NCBI GenBank assembly: GCA_028867755.1
Contig: JAGWFT010000001.1
Span: 970,727-1,034,726, forward strand
Length of the DNA stretch: 64,000 nt
Reading direction: 5' to 3'
From: Nitrososphaerota archaeon
GTDB lineage: Archaea; Thermoproteota; Nitrososphaeria; Nitrososphaerales; Nitrosopumilaceae
Below the pieces are notes generated by a model. The model saw nothing but the letters and a program-made list of their open reading frames with translations. It was not told the DNA's origin and did no database searches. Positions within the stretch are counted from its first letter, which is position 1; every line of letters starts with the position of its first letter. Positions 50,810-59,166 of the stretch are shown here, in pieces. The position numbers and the translations under genes were made by a program.

Positions 50810-51613
50810 CTAAATAATTTTCTGATGTTTGTAGAGTGCATATGCTATTACTAGATAGCCGGCATAATAACACATGTTCATTGGATGAGTCAGAGTGTAT
50901 TGATCAAATGTATCCAAGTAACCATACCAAATATCGCCTGTGGTAGTAAGTATGATTCCAATTAGTAGAACTAACCATGCAACCCCCAGCACTCCCTGTC
51001 TGAATATTCTTGCACCCAACATTGTTCCTGAGAGTACAATAGAAGACAAAACTACGTAAGTTAAACCACTAAAGAATGTTAAATCAGGATGCCCAATTTT
51101 ACTATAGGACAAGTAACTATACACTGATGTAATCACTATTGGAATAGCTACTACCCATGCTTTTGTCAAATACCCAATTTTTGGCTTGAAGAATCGTATG
51201 TTTGAGATGAGGTGAACTAGAACTAGTGGATAAAATGAATAAAAAACAATGTCAGCTGCGGTAAAAGTCGTATCCATTCCCAAAGTATCGTAAACTCCAT
51301 AGATGATTTCTCCGCCTGCGTTCATGGCAAGAGCTAATGCCAAAGCAAGATATGCTTTGCCAAAAACTTTTGATCCTTTGTATTGTTTTGCCACATAAAA
51401 TCCAAACACTGTTGCAATTGATGGATTGATAATGGATACAATATCTAGTAGTCCTGATGCGTCATCAGGTTTTGGAAATGCGTAGTAAAGATATGCTTGA
51501 AAGGATACGATTAGTATAGCTATTGAAATTAAAATTTTATAATTTATTTTACTTGTAAGTCGTTCTGGTACAACCTCTGGCGTCTCTGAGTCTTTTTTAT
51601 TCCACCGTAACAA
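50810..51613 (-). CDS. Seven-to-eight-TM sensor-like membrane protein, copy 2
   Basis: A 267-residue paralogue of the 48306 protein: a charged N-terminal tail of about 25 residues, then about seven to eight helices with FTAADIVFYSFYPLVLVHLI, GGEIIYGVYDTLG and the C-terminal HPMNMCYYAGYLVIAYALYKHQKII. Its start overlaps the NitrOD5-HTH gene by 17 nt, so translation is coupled. Confidence 0.75.
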   Translation of the reverse strand: MLRWNKKDSETPEVVPERLTSKINYKILISIAILIVSFQAYLYYAFPKPDDASGLLDIVSIINPSIATVFGFYVAKQYKGSKVFGKAYLALALALAMNAGGEIIYGVYDTLGMDTTFTAADIVFYSFYPLVLVHLISNIRFFKPKIGYLTKAWVVAIPIVITSVYSYLSYSKIGHPDLTFFSGLTYVVLSSIVLSGTMLGARIFRQGVLGVAWLVLLIGIILTTTGDIWYGYLDTFDQYTLTHPMNMCYYAGYLVIAYALYKHQKII

Positions 51614-52232
51614 GATGCTTTTCGCCCCTTAGCATCTGGATCATCATGCTGTTGCTGATAGATTCTTTTGTGAGTTGAACTTGCACTATTACTTTGTTTT
51701 TTTCTATCTGGATTCTAATATTTTCAAAGATTGATGCATATTTGCTTACTTTCTTACCATCCTGCGTAAATTCGTGTCCATTCACTACGAGAAATCCATC
51801 TTGGATCAACTTGTTGATTTTTCTATAGCCTGATGTCTGAGGAATATTGCAGGTCTCCAAAATATCTGAAATTATCTTGGGCTGGTCAAGTACGGCATCT
51901 ATTATGTTTTTTTTATCGTCATCACCAAATGACATTAAAATTAATTTGGCTAGATACCGATCTTCAATAGTAATCCATTCTTTAGCCTCCTTCTTAGCAC
52001 GTTCTATTGTCATCATGTGCTGTAAGAACTGTCTTTCTATGCCTTCTGCCCCATCGCCAAAAAATTCTCTTAAGACAGAATCTAGTTTGGGAAAATCTTC
52101 TGTTGCGTTAGTAAGATTTATTCCATATTTTTCAAAGAGTCTCTGTTCTATTTTATCAACTGTTTTCTGACCTAGATTATTTTTTACAATATCTCCTAGG
52201 GATTTCCCAATAAGGCTGTCGAATCCAGGCAT
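51597..52232 (-). CDS. NitrOD5-like domain fused to a winged HTH (partner of membrane copy 2)
   Basis: A 211-residue protein. The N-terminal part (about 8-70: LGDIVKNNLGQKTVDKIEQR, YGINLTNATEDFPKLDSVLREFFGDG) is a divergent NitrOD5-like domain; the C-terminal part (about 105-165) is a winged HTH (IIDAVLDQPKIISDILETCNIPQTSGYRKINKLIQDGFL, quoted in parts) followed by a strand-rich tail. This variant can plausibly bind DNA itself, unlike the 49113 protein. Confidence 0.72.
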   Translation of the reverse strand: MPGFDSLIGKSLGDIVKNNLGQKTVDKIEQRLFEKYGINLTNATEDFPKLDSVLREFFGDGAEGIERQFLQHMMTIERAKKEAKEWITIEDRYLAKLILMSFGDDDKKNIIDAVLDQPKIISDILETCNIPQTSGYRKINKLIQDGFLVVNGHEFTQDGKKVSKYASIFENIRIQIEKNKVIVQVQLTKESISNSMMIQMLRGEKHLVTVE

Positions 52233-52327
52233 GCATTTCTTGTGAGTATATGCTTAAAATGCAGTTGTATGTCATTCAAAAATGTGACAAGGCTTATTTA
52301 TCGATCTGTATTTCCCAAATATGGGAA

Positions 52328-52837
52328 ATGAGCAGGCTAATTATCGATGAAAGTAATCTTAGGAGTCTTCCAGTCAGTGAACGATTAGATAAATGCCTAG
52401 GAATACTAATGAAAGAAACAGATGAATCTCTTAGATGGGATGCTGTATGGTTAGCAGGTGAAATAGCTGAGATCAGTGGACCTGATGATCCTATCTTTGG
52501 TAAAGTATCTGATCTAATGGCATGGGTTTTAAAAAATGAAGCAAACGGGGTTGTCAAGCATGAAGCTTGTTATCAAATTGCTGCTAGGAACATGAGGGAA
52601 AAGATCCCAGACCTGATCGATGTTGCGTTAAAAGATCCTAGCATTATAGCACGACATGAGTCTATCGAGTCGCTAGGCTTGATGCGTGCTTTTGATACTA
52701 AGGAGATGCTTGCAAGAGCTACAAACGATCCAAATCCAGATGTAAAGGAAACCGCCCTTTTTGTACTAAAGAGATTGGAAAGATTGGAAAAACTAGAGGA
52801 AAATAAAAAAACCTATCAACCATCCAACATTCTCTGA
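52328..52837 (+). CDS. HEAT-repeat protein
   Basis: A 169-residue alpha-solenoid protein with about four HEAT/PBS-lyase-like repeats (SLRWDAVWLAGEIAEI; VVKHEACYQIAARNM; IIARHESIESLGLM; DVKETALFVLKRLERL). ATG 52328 chosen; the longer frame to 52250 adds a non-conserved-looking stretch. Usually a protein-binding scaffold. Confidence 0.75.
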   Translation: MSRLIIDESNLRSLPVSERLDKCLGILMKETDESLRWDAVWLAGEIAEISGPDDPIFGKVSDLMAWVLKNEANGVVKHEACYQIAARNMREKIPDLIDVALKDPSIIARHESIESLGLMRAFDTKEMLARATNDPNPDVKETALFVLKRLERLEKLEENKKTYQPSNIL

Positions 52838-52879
52838 AGAATTCAAATTTTATCCGATTAATTATTGGTATTCTATGAA

Positions 52880-53401
52880 TTAACGCTGCTCAATTTTTGG
52901 CAATTTTGGAAACCTCACTTCTCGCAAAACAGTATAGGGTGTTTTCTTTGATTCGTCTGGTAGGATCAAATCTGTGTTGTCTGCAAAAGATGCGATCTCG
53001 TCGAAGATTTTGTTTATCTCCATATCTTTTTCTAATCTTTCCAGATATTTTTCACTCCATTCCCAATTGCTATCAGGATTGCAAGAATACACTATCCAAT
53101 GAAATTTACCTTCTACAAATAATATGTCAAAAGGATACGCTCTACAATCAAATGGTCTTTGTTCATATATACTACATAATTTTTTTTCTTCATTCCAAAA
53201 AACACAATTAGAAGAGTTTTGTTTTTTTTTCAAAGCTTTGACTTTTCTGCCTTTGATATCAAGTTCTTGTATGTATAGGTCTTGAGCCTTGCCAATAGAT
53301 TTGAGTGCCTCAAAGTCAGTAGAAAAAACTAGAGGAACGGTTGAATCTGTACAGCATCCATGAGAGGCACAGTTATCACACAATCTCTTAAAACTAATCA
53401 T
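52880..53401 (-). CDS. YkgJ-family CxxCxxCC protein
   Basis: A protein of about 173 residues from ATG 53401 (MISFKRLCDNC). Cys clusters LCDNCASHGCC near the start and CSIYEQRPFDCRAYPF fit the YkgJ zinc or iron-sulfur cluster family. Overlaps the EamA gene end by 8 nt, so it probably shares that transcript. Confidence 0.8.
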   Translation of the reverse strand: MISFKRLCDNCASHGCCTDSTVPLVFSTDFEALKSIGKAQDLYIQELDIKGRKVKALKKKQNSSNCVFWNEEKKLCSIYEQRPFDCRAYPFDILFVEGKFHWIVYSCNPDSNWEWSEKYLERLEKDMEINKIFDEIASFADNTDLILPDESKKTPYTVLREVRFPKLPKIEQR

Positions 53402-54386
53402 GTTCCTTAATCTCATGTGTAGCACTTTGTTTTATTCCAACTAGCCTATTTCTAAGTAGATACAAGCCCACAAATGCGGTGGATACTGAAATTACATTTG
53501 TTATGGAAATTGTTTCGTGTAGAAATATGACAGAAAAGACTACTCCAAATGCAGAATTTATTGAATAAATCAAAATTGTTCTAACTGCGCCTATTAGTTT
53601 AAGACCTGTAACAAATAATGCTGTAGAAAGACCAATGCTGACAACACCAATTATTGCAATAGGAGGTATCTGAAGAGGGTTTATGTCTAATTTGATCTGT
53701 AATGCCAAGATGAGGCCTAGGGCAAAGCCTGCTGCCATAAATGAGGCAAGTTGGGTGATTCTTTGAGAACCTATTCTCTCGCTAACATACTTTGACATGT
53801 TAATATCAAGTGCCCAAAACAATCCTGCTGTAAGTAGAAGGATATCTCCTAGTACAAGTTTAGTCATCATCAAGCCATTGCTATAAATGTCATATCCAAC
53901 TGGTAATGCAATCATGCCAACTGTTATCATGGAAAATGGCAGTCGTTCCATTTTTTGTAATCGTTCACGAAAAACAATAATTGCAATTAATAGTGAAAAC
54001 AAAATCTCGCCATTATTTAGAACTGAGGCGTTTATTGCTGTAGAGTCATGCAAACCATAGAAATATGTAATGAGTGCAGAGCCTTCTGCAATACCTATAA
54101 AAATTAGCAAAATCAGATCTTTCTTTTTAATTTGTAAGATGGAATGGTTTTTTCTTGCAAGAGTGGTAAAAAAAATACCATTAACAATGAAGATAACAAA
54201 AGATATTGTAATAGGATTAAGATTGGATATGTCTAAAGTATCTGGAACTAGGAATGCCTTTGAAAGAATTTGACGAAAAGCTTCTAGTGTTGCAGCAATG
54301 ATAACTGCAATATATCCTAGTTTTGTGCTAGAGAATAATCCGGTATGATCGCTTCGAATTTTATCTATTCCTCCGGGTATCCCCAT
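53394..54386 (-). CDS. EamA-family (DMT superfamily) transporter
   Basis: About ten TM helices, two EamA halves (LGYIAVIIAATLEAFRQILSK ... ITYFYGLHDSTAINASVL; TKLVLGDILLLTAGLFWALDINM ... LFVTGLKLIGAVRTILIYS). Typical metabolite exporter fold; substrate unknown. Start ATG 54386 preferred: a TATA-like TTTAAGGTT lies 25-35 bp upstream. A longer frame reaches 54440. Confidence 0.85.
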   Translation of the reverse strand: MGIPGGIDKIRSDHTGLFSSTKLGYIAVIIAATLEAFRQILSKAFLVPDTLDISNLNPITISFVIFIVNGIFFTTLARKNHSILQIKKKDLILLIFIGIAEGSALITYFYGLHDSTAINASVLNNGEILFSLLIAIIVFRERLQKMERLPFSMITVGMIALPVGYDIYSNGLMMTKLVLGDILLLTAGLFWALDINMSKYVSERIGSQRITQLASFMAAGFALGLILALQIKLDINPLQIPPIAIIGVVSIGLSTALFVTGLKLIGAVRTILIYSINSAFGVVFSVIFLHETISITNVISVSTAFVGLYLLRNRLVGIKQSATHEIKEHD

Positions 54387-54477
54387 ATTCGGAAATAACC
54401 TGGCAACCTTAATAACCTTAAATAGTACCTGTATTGACAAATCGAGAAAGTAGTCTCAACTAAGTGTCCTAAAACAC

Positions 54478-54828
54478 GTGATAGGTGTCTGTTTTTTGTC
54501 GATACTTACATCTCATTATATGATTTTATGTTGCGATTATCATAATTTGAGTAAAAAAGTCAGGGAATTCAGTAAGCTCGGCTTAGGATGTGCATTTATT
54601 GGTATTTTAGTACTTTTTGCATTTCTGAATCACAACAGCTCTGGTTTTTGGCCGACAAATCAAATTAGTTGGAATACAATCGAAAAAACCCTCAGAAATG
54701 ATACTAGTGTAGATGGTTCTGCCCAAGAATATGCTGTGTTAATGGCTGCATGGATTCTTCTCATGGTTATTGGAAGTTATCTGTTTGTACACATTCATTT
54801 CCGAGTTCTCAGGGAGGAAAAAAGATAG
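54478..54828 (+). CDS. Two-TM membrane protein
   Basis: A 116-residue protein with TM helices at about 34-52 (LGLGCAFIGILVLFAFL) and 86-106 (AVLMAAWILLMVIGSYLFV) joined by an outside loop. Start GTG 54478; ATG 54520 is an alternative. No family recognised. Confidence 0.6.
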   Translation: MIGVCFLSILTSHYMILCCDYHNLSKKVREFSKLGLGCAFIGILVLFAFLNHNSSGFWPTNQISWNTIEKTLRNDTSVDGSAQEYAVLMAAWILLMVIGSYLFVHIHFRVLREEKR

Positions 54829-54939
54829 TTGTTTATTGCTTATGAGTGTAAAGCACATGAACACACTAAGTGTATGACAATACCTTGTGATTGTCAATGC
54901 CATAAGATTGATTTGAAGTCTTGTGCTTGGAAAAATTAA
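54829..54939 (+). CDS. Small Cys/His-rich protein
   Basis: A 36-residue frame starting at TTG 54829 right after the previous stop, with GGGAGG 12-17 bp upstream. Metal-ligand pattern YECKAHEHTKC, then CDCQCH and a final C. The CDCxCH core resembles the ECDCEIC of the 11792 protein. An internal ATG at 54874 would give only 21 residues. Confidence 0.5.
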   Translation: MFIAYECKAHEHTKCMTIPCDCQCHKIDLKSCAWKN

Positions 54940-54963
54940 ACAGATATAACAAAAATAATGTAT

Positions 54964-55299
54964 TTATGGAAATTTGAGGGTTGATTTTTCTAATTCAATT
55001 ATTGGGATATATAGTGACATTCCATCATTGCCTATCTTATCTACAAAATTAAATTCTCCGCTTAGTCTCTTCAGTTCTATGAATTTCTTTGGAGGCTTAT
55101 CCTTATTGATGAGGTAGTGTATCACTAATCCACCAACTGTACCAGTTTGAAGAAAAACTATGTCTTGATTGTTATAATTAATGTGATAAATCAGAGGCAC
55201 TACTCCAAGTACAGATTGCGATGAGTATAAAATTACTTTTAAAAGATCATCATAATTTTTGTATTTCATGTATGTAGTTATTGATTCTGTAGAGTCCAT
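54964..55299 (-). CDS. Hypothetical protein
   Basis: A 111-residue alpha/beta protein (VILYSSQSVLGVVPLIYHIN; DIVFLQTGTVGGLVIHYLI; GMSLYIPIIELEKSTL). No family recognised and no TM helix. Followed by an AT-rich upstream region. Confidence 0.55.
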   Translation of the reverse strand: MDSTESITTYMKYKNYDDLLKVILYSSQSVLGVVPLIYHINYNNQDIVFLQTGTVGGLVIHYLINKDKPPKKFIELKRLSGEFNFVDKIGNDGMSLYIPIIELEKSTLKFP

Positions 55300-55446
55300 A
55301 GTGTCCTATTTCCATAATAACGCATTTAAACCTAAGGCGAGGTTTTTTCTGCCTTGGAAATGTAGAGAATTAGCTATTGGTATTACTATAATTACCAACT
55401 AATATTATAACAAAGGGTTCAACTAGTATTTCAAATTAGATTAAAC

Positions 55447-56025
55447 ATGTCAGTTGTAAGAACCGAAAAATTGGTAAAATCAGATAATAAAGAGCCCAAA
55501 AGATCGTATAAATCTAAGAATCAGAGGATTGCACGAACAAGAAGGCAACGCGGGTATAATTGGGAGGATACTCTGGTTAAAAGATTCAATTCGATAGATG
55601 GTTGGAAAGCCTTTCGATTGGGGTCTCCAAGCGTAGGATTGCCTGACATATTGGCAGTGAGCACAAAGGAAAACGTCATCTACACCATTGAGGCCAAGTC
55701 TGGTACAAGCACAACATTGTATGTTCCATATGACCAGATCCTACGGTGTTTGAAATGGATTCATACTTTTGAATTATACAAAACAAGAAAAATGATAATT
55801 GCATTCAAATTTTCATCAAAGAAGCGTATTGGTACAGGAAAATACGAACACAGAGAACTACGTGAATATTACAAAATATGGGATGAATCTTATCCTGTTA
55901 CTAATTTCGTATGTACTTATGATGGTATAACATATGCACTTTTAGATGGAAAAAGAAAACAGTTAGAGCTTAAAGACTACCACATGCCATTTCCTGTAAA
56001 AAATAATTCATTAACAAGAACCTAG
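55447..56025 (+). CDS. Hjc-type Holliday junction resolvase-like nuclease
   Basis: A 192-residue protein with the archaeal Hjc core: E40 (WEDTLVKRF), D67 (GLPDILA) and E82-x-K84 (IEAKSG), the PD-(D/E)xK set, plus RLGSPSVGLPD. A basic N-terminal extension (about residues 1-36) and a longer C-terminus than the roughly 135-residue Hjc set it apart. Cuts branched DNA if orthologous. Confidence 0.8.
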   Translation: MSVVRTEKLVKSDNKEPKRSYKSKNQRIARTRRQRGYNWEDTLVKRFNSIDGWKAFRLGSPSVGLPDILAVSTKENVIYTIEAKSGTSTTLYVPYDQILRCLKWIHTFELYKTRKMIIAFKFSSKKRIGTGKYEHRELREYYKIWDESYPVTNFVCTYDGITYALLDGKRKQLELKDYHMPFPVKNNSLTRT

Positions 56026-56074
56026 GAACATAGTGTGGGCAATACGGTGAGGTCAAGGGACAATAACTTCTTTA

Positions 56075-56458
56075 ATGACAATGTATAAAATCAGACTTAT
56101 GAGTTTTGAAGATTTTGTAGATGAGCGAAGTCTAGTAAGCCATGATGCTCTTGGAACAAAAGAAATCAAGCTTAAACTTCTAGAGGTGCAAGATGATACA
56201 TCAGATCATGTGTGGAGATTTGGGGTGCGTGTAAAAGTCAAGAAGATTCTAGTTACAATAAAACACATTAAAACACAACAAGTTGAAGAAGGAGAGTTTG
56301 ATCTGCAAGAAATTGAAAGAGAGATGAAAGAAAAACGGCATTATAGTTCTACAAACAGGTGGGTGCAGACAGCTGATATCAAAAATGGATATATCCTTAG
56401 TACTAGACATGCATCATTATTAGGCGATGCGGTGGCATTGGATTATATCGTCATCTAG
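56075..56458 (+). CDS. Hypothetical protein
   Basis: A 127-residue strand-rich soluble protein (EIKLKLLEVQDDTSDHVWRFGVRVKVKKILVTI, quoted in parts). No family recognised. Converges on the flavin reductase gene with an 8-nt overlap. Confidence 0.55.
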   Translation: MTMYKIRLMSFEDFVDERSLVSHDALGTKEIKLKLLEVQDDTSDHVWRFGVRVKVKKILVTIKHIKTQQVEEGEFDLQEIEREMKEKRHYSSTNRWVQTADIKNGYILSTRHASLLGDAVALDYIVI

Positions 56459-57350
56459 TTAGAGATTTTAAAAATGAATCTGTTTTAATTGTTTGCCAGG
56501 AAAAAAACCCAGATTTATTTTCTAGTTTTCCCTCAAATAATACAAAGTTAATTCTTTGAATTCCATCTTTGTTTTTTACAATAAGTCGTTTTAGCGTGGG
56601 TTTATTTTTTAATGTTATATCTAATTTGATGCTTTGAAGATATTTTTCCAGAGCTGTTTTGTTATTCTGGCCTTTTTTTGGTTGAATGTATGGTATGTTG
56701 AGAACAGATTTTTGTGTTGTATTTTCAAGAATTAGTATCTTATTTTTTGTTCGTATCAATACACCAACGCATTTTAATATGAATTTATTTTTATTTGGCA
56801 CAAGAAAAGAATCAAAAATGTTCTTGTTGATTATGATCTTGTCTCTTGCAGGCTCTATGCTTGGACCTATGCTGAAATATCTGTTACGGTGATACACTAG
56901 GGGTTTTTCTGTGTCATTATATCTTATTGAAACAACTTTGCCTACTACCATGATGTGATCTCCTATTTTTTTGATCATGGTGAGGTCGCATTCTGCATTG
57001 ATAAGACAATTTGCAATTAACGGTATTTTCGTTTTCTTTGATTTTAGTAATTGAAATGAATTGTTGATACTTAGTTTGTCTATCTCTTTTCTTGAATATC
57101 CTCCGGCAATGCTGATAAGAGTGGCTTGCTTTTCTGATGCAACATTTATTCCAAATTGTTTCGTTTTTCTAATGTTCTCTAATGTGCTAGATCCTTCGTG
57201 AATAAACACTGCAATCAACATTGGCTCATATGAAATCTGCATGGTCCATTCAGCTGCCATGACATTTTGTCCATTTGGACCGTAAGAGGTGATAAAACTC
57301 ACTCCTGTCATGAAAAGCCGTTGCGCACTCTGAATGACTTTTTTATTCAT
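56451..57350 (-). CDS. Flavin reductase-like protein with C-terminal Nudix-like domain
   Basis: A 299-residue fusion. Residues about 1-165 are an FMN-binding split barrel (RLFMTGVSFITSYGPNGQNVMAAEWTMQIS, quoted in parts; FGINVASEKQATL; GKVVSIRYN). Residues about 188-299 look like a Nudix fold (KFILKCVGVLIRTKNKILIL; LNIPYIQPKKGQNNKTALEKYLQ), but the catalytic Nudix box glutamates are missing. The tail is probably a sensing or binding module. Confidence 0.75.
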   Translation of the reverse strand: MNKKVIQSAQRLFMTGVSFITSYGPNGQNVMAAEWTMQISYEPMLIAVFIHEGSSTLENIRKTKQFGINVASEKQATLISIAGGYSRKEIDKLSINNSFQLLKSKKTKIPLIANCLINAECDLTMIKKIGDHIMVVGKVVSIRYNDTEKPLVYHRNRYFSIGPSIEPARDKIIINKNIFDSFLVPNKNKFILKCVGVLIRTKNKILILENTTQKSVLNIPYIQPKKGQNNKTALEKYLQSIKLDITLKNKPTLKRLIVKNKDGIQRINFVLFEGKLENKSGFFSWQTIKTDSFLKSLTR

Positions 57351-57601
57351 ATTAGTTTGTCTTTATTGTGCTAAAATATTAGTCCTCCAGTTGAATTGCT
57401 AATTGGCAGGTTTAGTCTTGGGTTATCTTGTTTGTGGGAAGGTGGGTCTAAGAAATTCTGTTCTGTAAATACATAATGAGCACATAGTTTGGCTGCTTGA
57501 ATCATTCGTGCTTACCTGGTTATTGTATAGTGTTTTCAACCTCAAGATTAAGGCTAAATAGATAAGGTGAGGTTCAAAAACAAAACCTGAGGAGATGCTA
57601 T

Positions 57602-58171
57602 GTGGTCAAGAAAATAAAGAAAAAAAATGAAAAGATTAATTCTGAAAAAGAGCATCGTAAGGACAAAAATACAATAATCTCAATAGTGATAATAGTTACA
57701 GTAGTATCTACATTAGTAGTTATTTTTCATGGACTCAATAACACTCCAGCAAATTCTGGTCAAGCTGCAATAGTGGATGGAATCCAATGTGATAATGTAA
57801 CATCCTCCAATTTTCACATAAACGCACATTTGGATGTGTTTGTTGATGGAAAATCATATTTTGTTCCAGAAAAAATTGGGATTGTAAATGGTACTTGTTC
57901 ATATTGGATTCATACTACAGATAATACTGGAACCATAAACATCGAGGCTCCAATGAATGACAACTTTACATTAGGACAATTATTTGATATTTGGGAGGCT
58001 ACCGGTAGTAATCTTCCTCCTCATGGGATGCCAATAATTTACATAAATGGTCAGCAAGTAGCTTCTAGTCTAAATACTATTGAAATAAAATCGCATGATG
58101 AAATCACGGTTGTTTATGGAGTAAAACCCCAAACCCTGCCTACGTCTTACCAATTTTCGCCTGGCTTTTGA
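57602..58171 (+). CDS. Membrane-anchored extracellular protein
   Basis: A 189-residue protein: Lys-rich cytosolic N-terminus, one TM helix (about 25-42, IISIVIIVTVVSTLVVIF), then an outside domain with two Cys (C63, C92) and strand-rich sequence. GTG start at 57602 preceded by GAGGAG. No family known; common layout in this phylum. Confidence 0.65.
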   Translation: MVKKIKKKNEKINSEKEHRKDKNTIISIVIIVTVVSTLVVIFHGLNNTPANSGQAAIVDGIQCDNVTSSNFHINAHLDVFVDGKSYFVPEKIGIVNGTCSYWIHTTDNTGTINIEAPMNDNFTLGQLFDIWEATGSNLPPHGMPIIYINGQQVASSLNTIEIKSHDEITVVYGVKPQTLPTSYQFSPGF

Positions 58172-58234
58172 GATCTACCGTTTTAAGTTGCTTTTTACAG
58201 AAAACTTTATGAAAGTAGGACGAAGAGTCCATTC

Positions 58235-58582
58235 ATGATAATTCAAGAAATAACACTGAGTGGTAAAAAATATCGTTTAACACTAACTGATCAACTACTT
58301 TCGGATGTACGAAGGCTCAAGGCACTCTATAATGCAGCTTATGAGGATCCAGAAAGCTTTGAAGAAGTAAGCTCTGCCATATCTGACACTATAAACCAAA
58401 TAGCTAGTGCTGTGGAGCCAGCAGTTTCTGATAGTGATCTAGACGCTCTAATTCAAGCTGTAATGAAAGCAGTAGACGAAAAAAGCAAGGAGACTGAAGA
58501 AGCAAAAGCAAAACATGCTGCCGAGGAAAAGGCAAAAAGTGAAAAAACTAAGATACTAAAACCTAAAAAATCAAAAAAATAA
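58235..58582 (+). CDS. Small protein with Lys/Ala/Glu-rich helical tail
   Basis: A 115-residue protein. The first 75 residues look folded (EITLSGKKYRLTLTDQLLSD; NQIASAVEPAVSDSDLDALI), the rest is a charged helical tail (ETEEAKAKHAAEEKAKSEKT). No family recognised. Confidence 0.6.
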   Translation: MIIQEITLSGKKYRLTLTDQLLSDVRRLKALYNAAYEDPESFEEVSSAISDTINQIASAVEPAVSDSDLDALIQAVMKAVDEKSKETEEAKAKHAAEEKAKSEKTKILKPKKSKK

Positions 58583-58657
58583 ACAATACAAGTTGAGTGT
58601 CTAATCAGAAAACAACCCTCATATTGGTTAAATGTCATAAATACTCAGAAAATATAT

Positions 58658-58771
58658 ATGGCAACTCACTGTGAATGTGGTATCTGTGGTCACGTATCTG
58701 AAGAAGACTGTATTTTAAAAGAATGCAAGTGTTGTGTAAACTTTCACATGCGCTCTGGCCCAAAAGTATAA
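58658..58771 (+). CDS. Small Cys-rich protein
   Basis: A 37-residue frame with seven Cys (CECGIC, EDC, ECKCC) and several His, probably metal-binding. TATA-like AATATATA is directly upstream of the ATG region. Ends 1 bp before the convergent membrane gene's stop. Confidence 0.6.
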   Translation: MATHCECGICGHVSEEDCILKECKCCVNFHMRSGPKV

Positions 58772-59017
58772 TCATTTAATTTTTGATCTTCGTAATATTC
58801 CAAATACAGCAATCCCAATCCCTGCAATTCCAATAATGATGGTACAAGTTTGTATGCTTGTTAGAATCTGACAACCTACTGCATAATCCTGTGAAGTATA
58901 CGTAGAAACAATTCCTGTCATTGAATCGCAATTCTCAATTCCAGGTCTTGTGAGATAATACATTATAGATGAGATCACAATTATGGCTATGCCATAAGAT
59001 ATAGTGGTTATTTTCAT
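58772..59017 (-). CDS. Small two-TM membrane protein
   Basis: An 81-residue protein from ATG 59017 with TM helices at about 8-24 (GIAIIVISSIMYYLT) and 53-74 (TCTIIIGIAGIGIAVFGIL); the loop carries two Cys. A longer frame to 59089 adds a polar stretch with no clear signal. Confidence 0.55.
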   Translation of the reverse strand: MKITTISYGIAIIVISSIMYYLTRPGIENCDSMTGIVSTYTSQDYAVGCQILTSIQTCTIIIGIAGIGIAVFGILRRSKIK

Positions 59018-59166
59018 TGCTGGGTGTTTGTTGATATGACATTTATGTTGTAGATATGCCTGTGTTTGCTGTTTATCGTCTTGAACCAAGTTCTACAAAT
59101 ACATGGTCGATTGGTTGATAGTTCAAGTTCTGTAACTTTAAATAAGTACCATCTAAATTTTTTATA

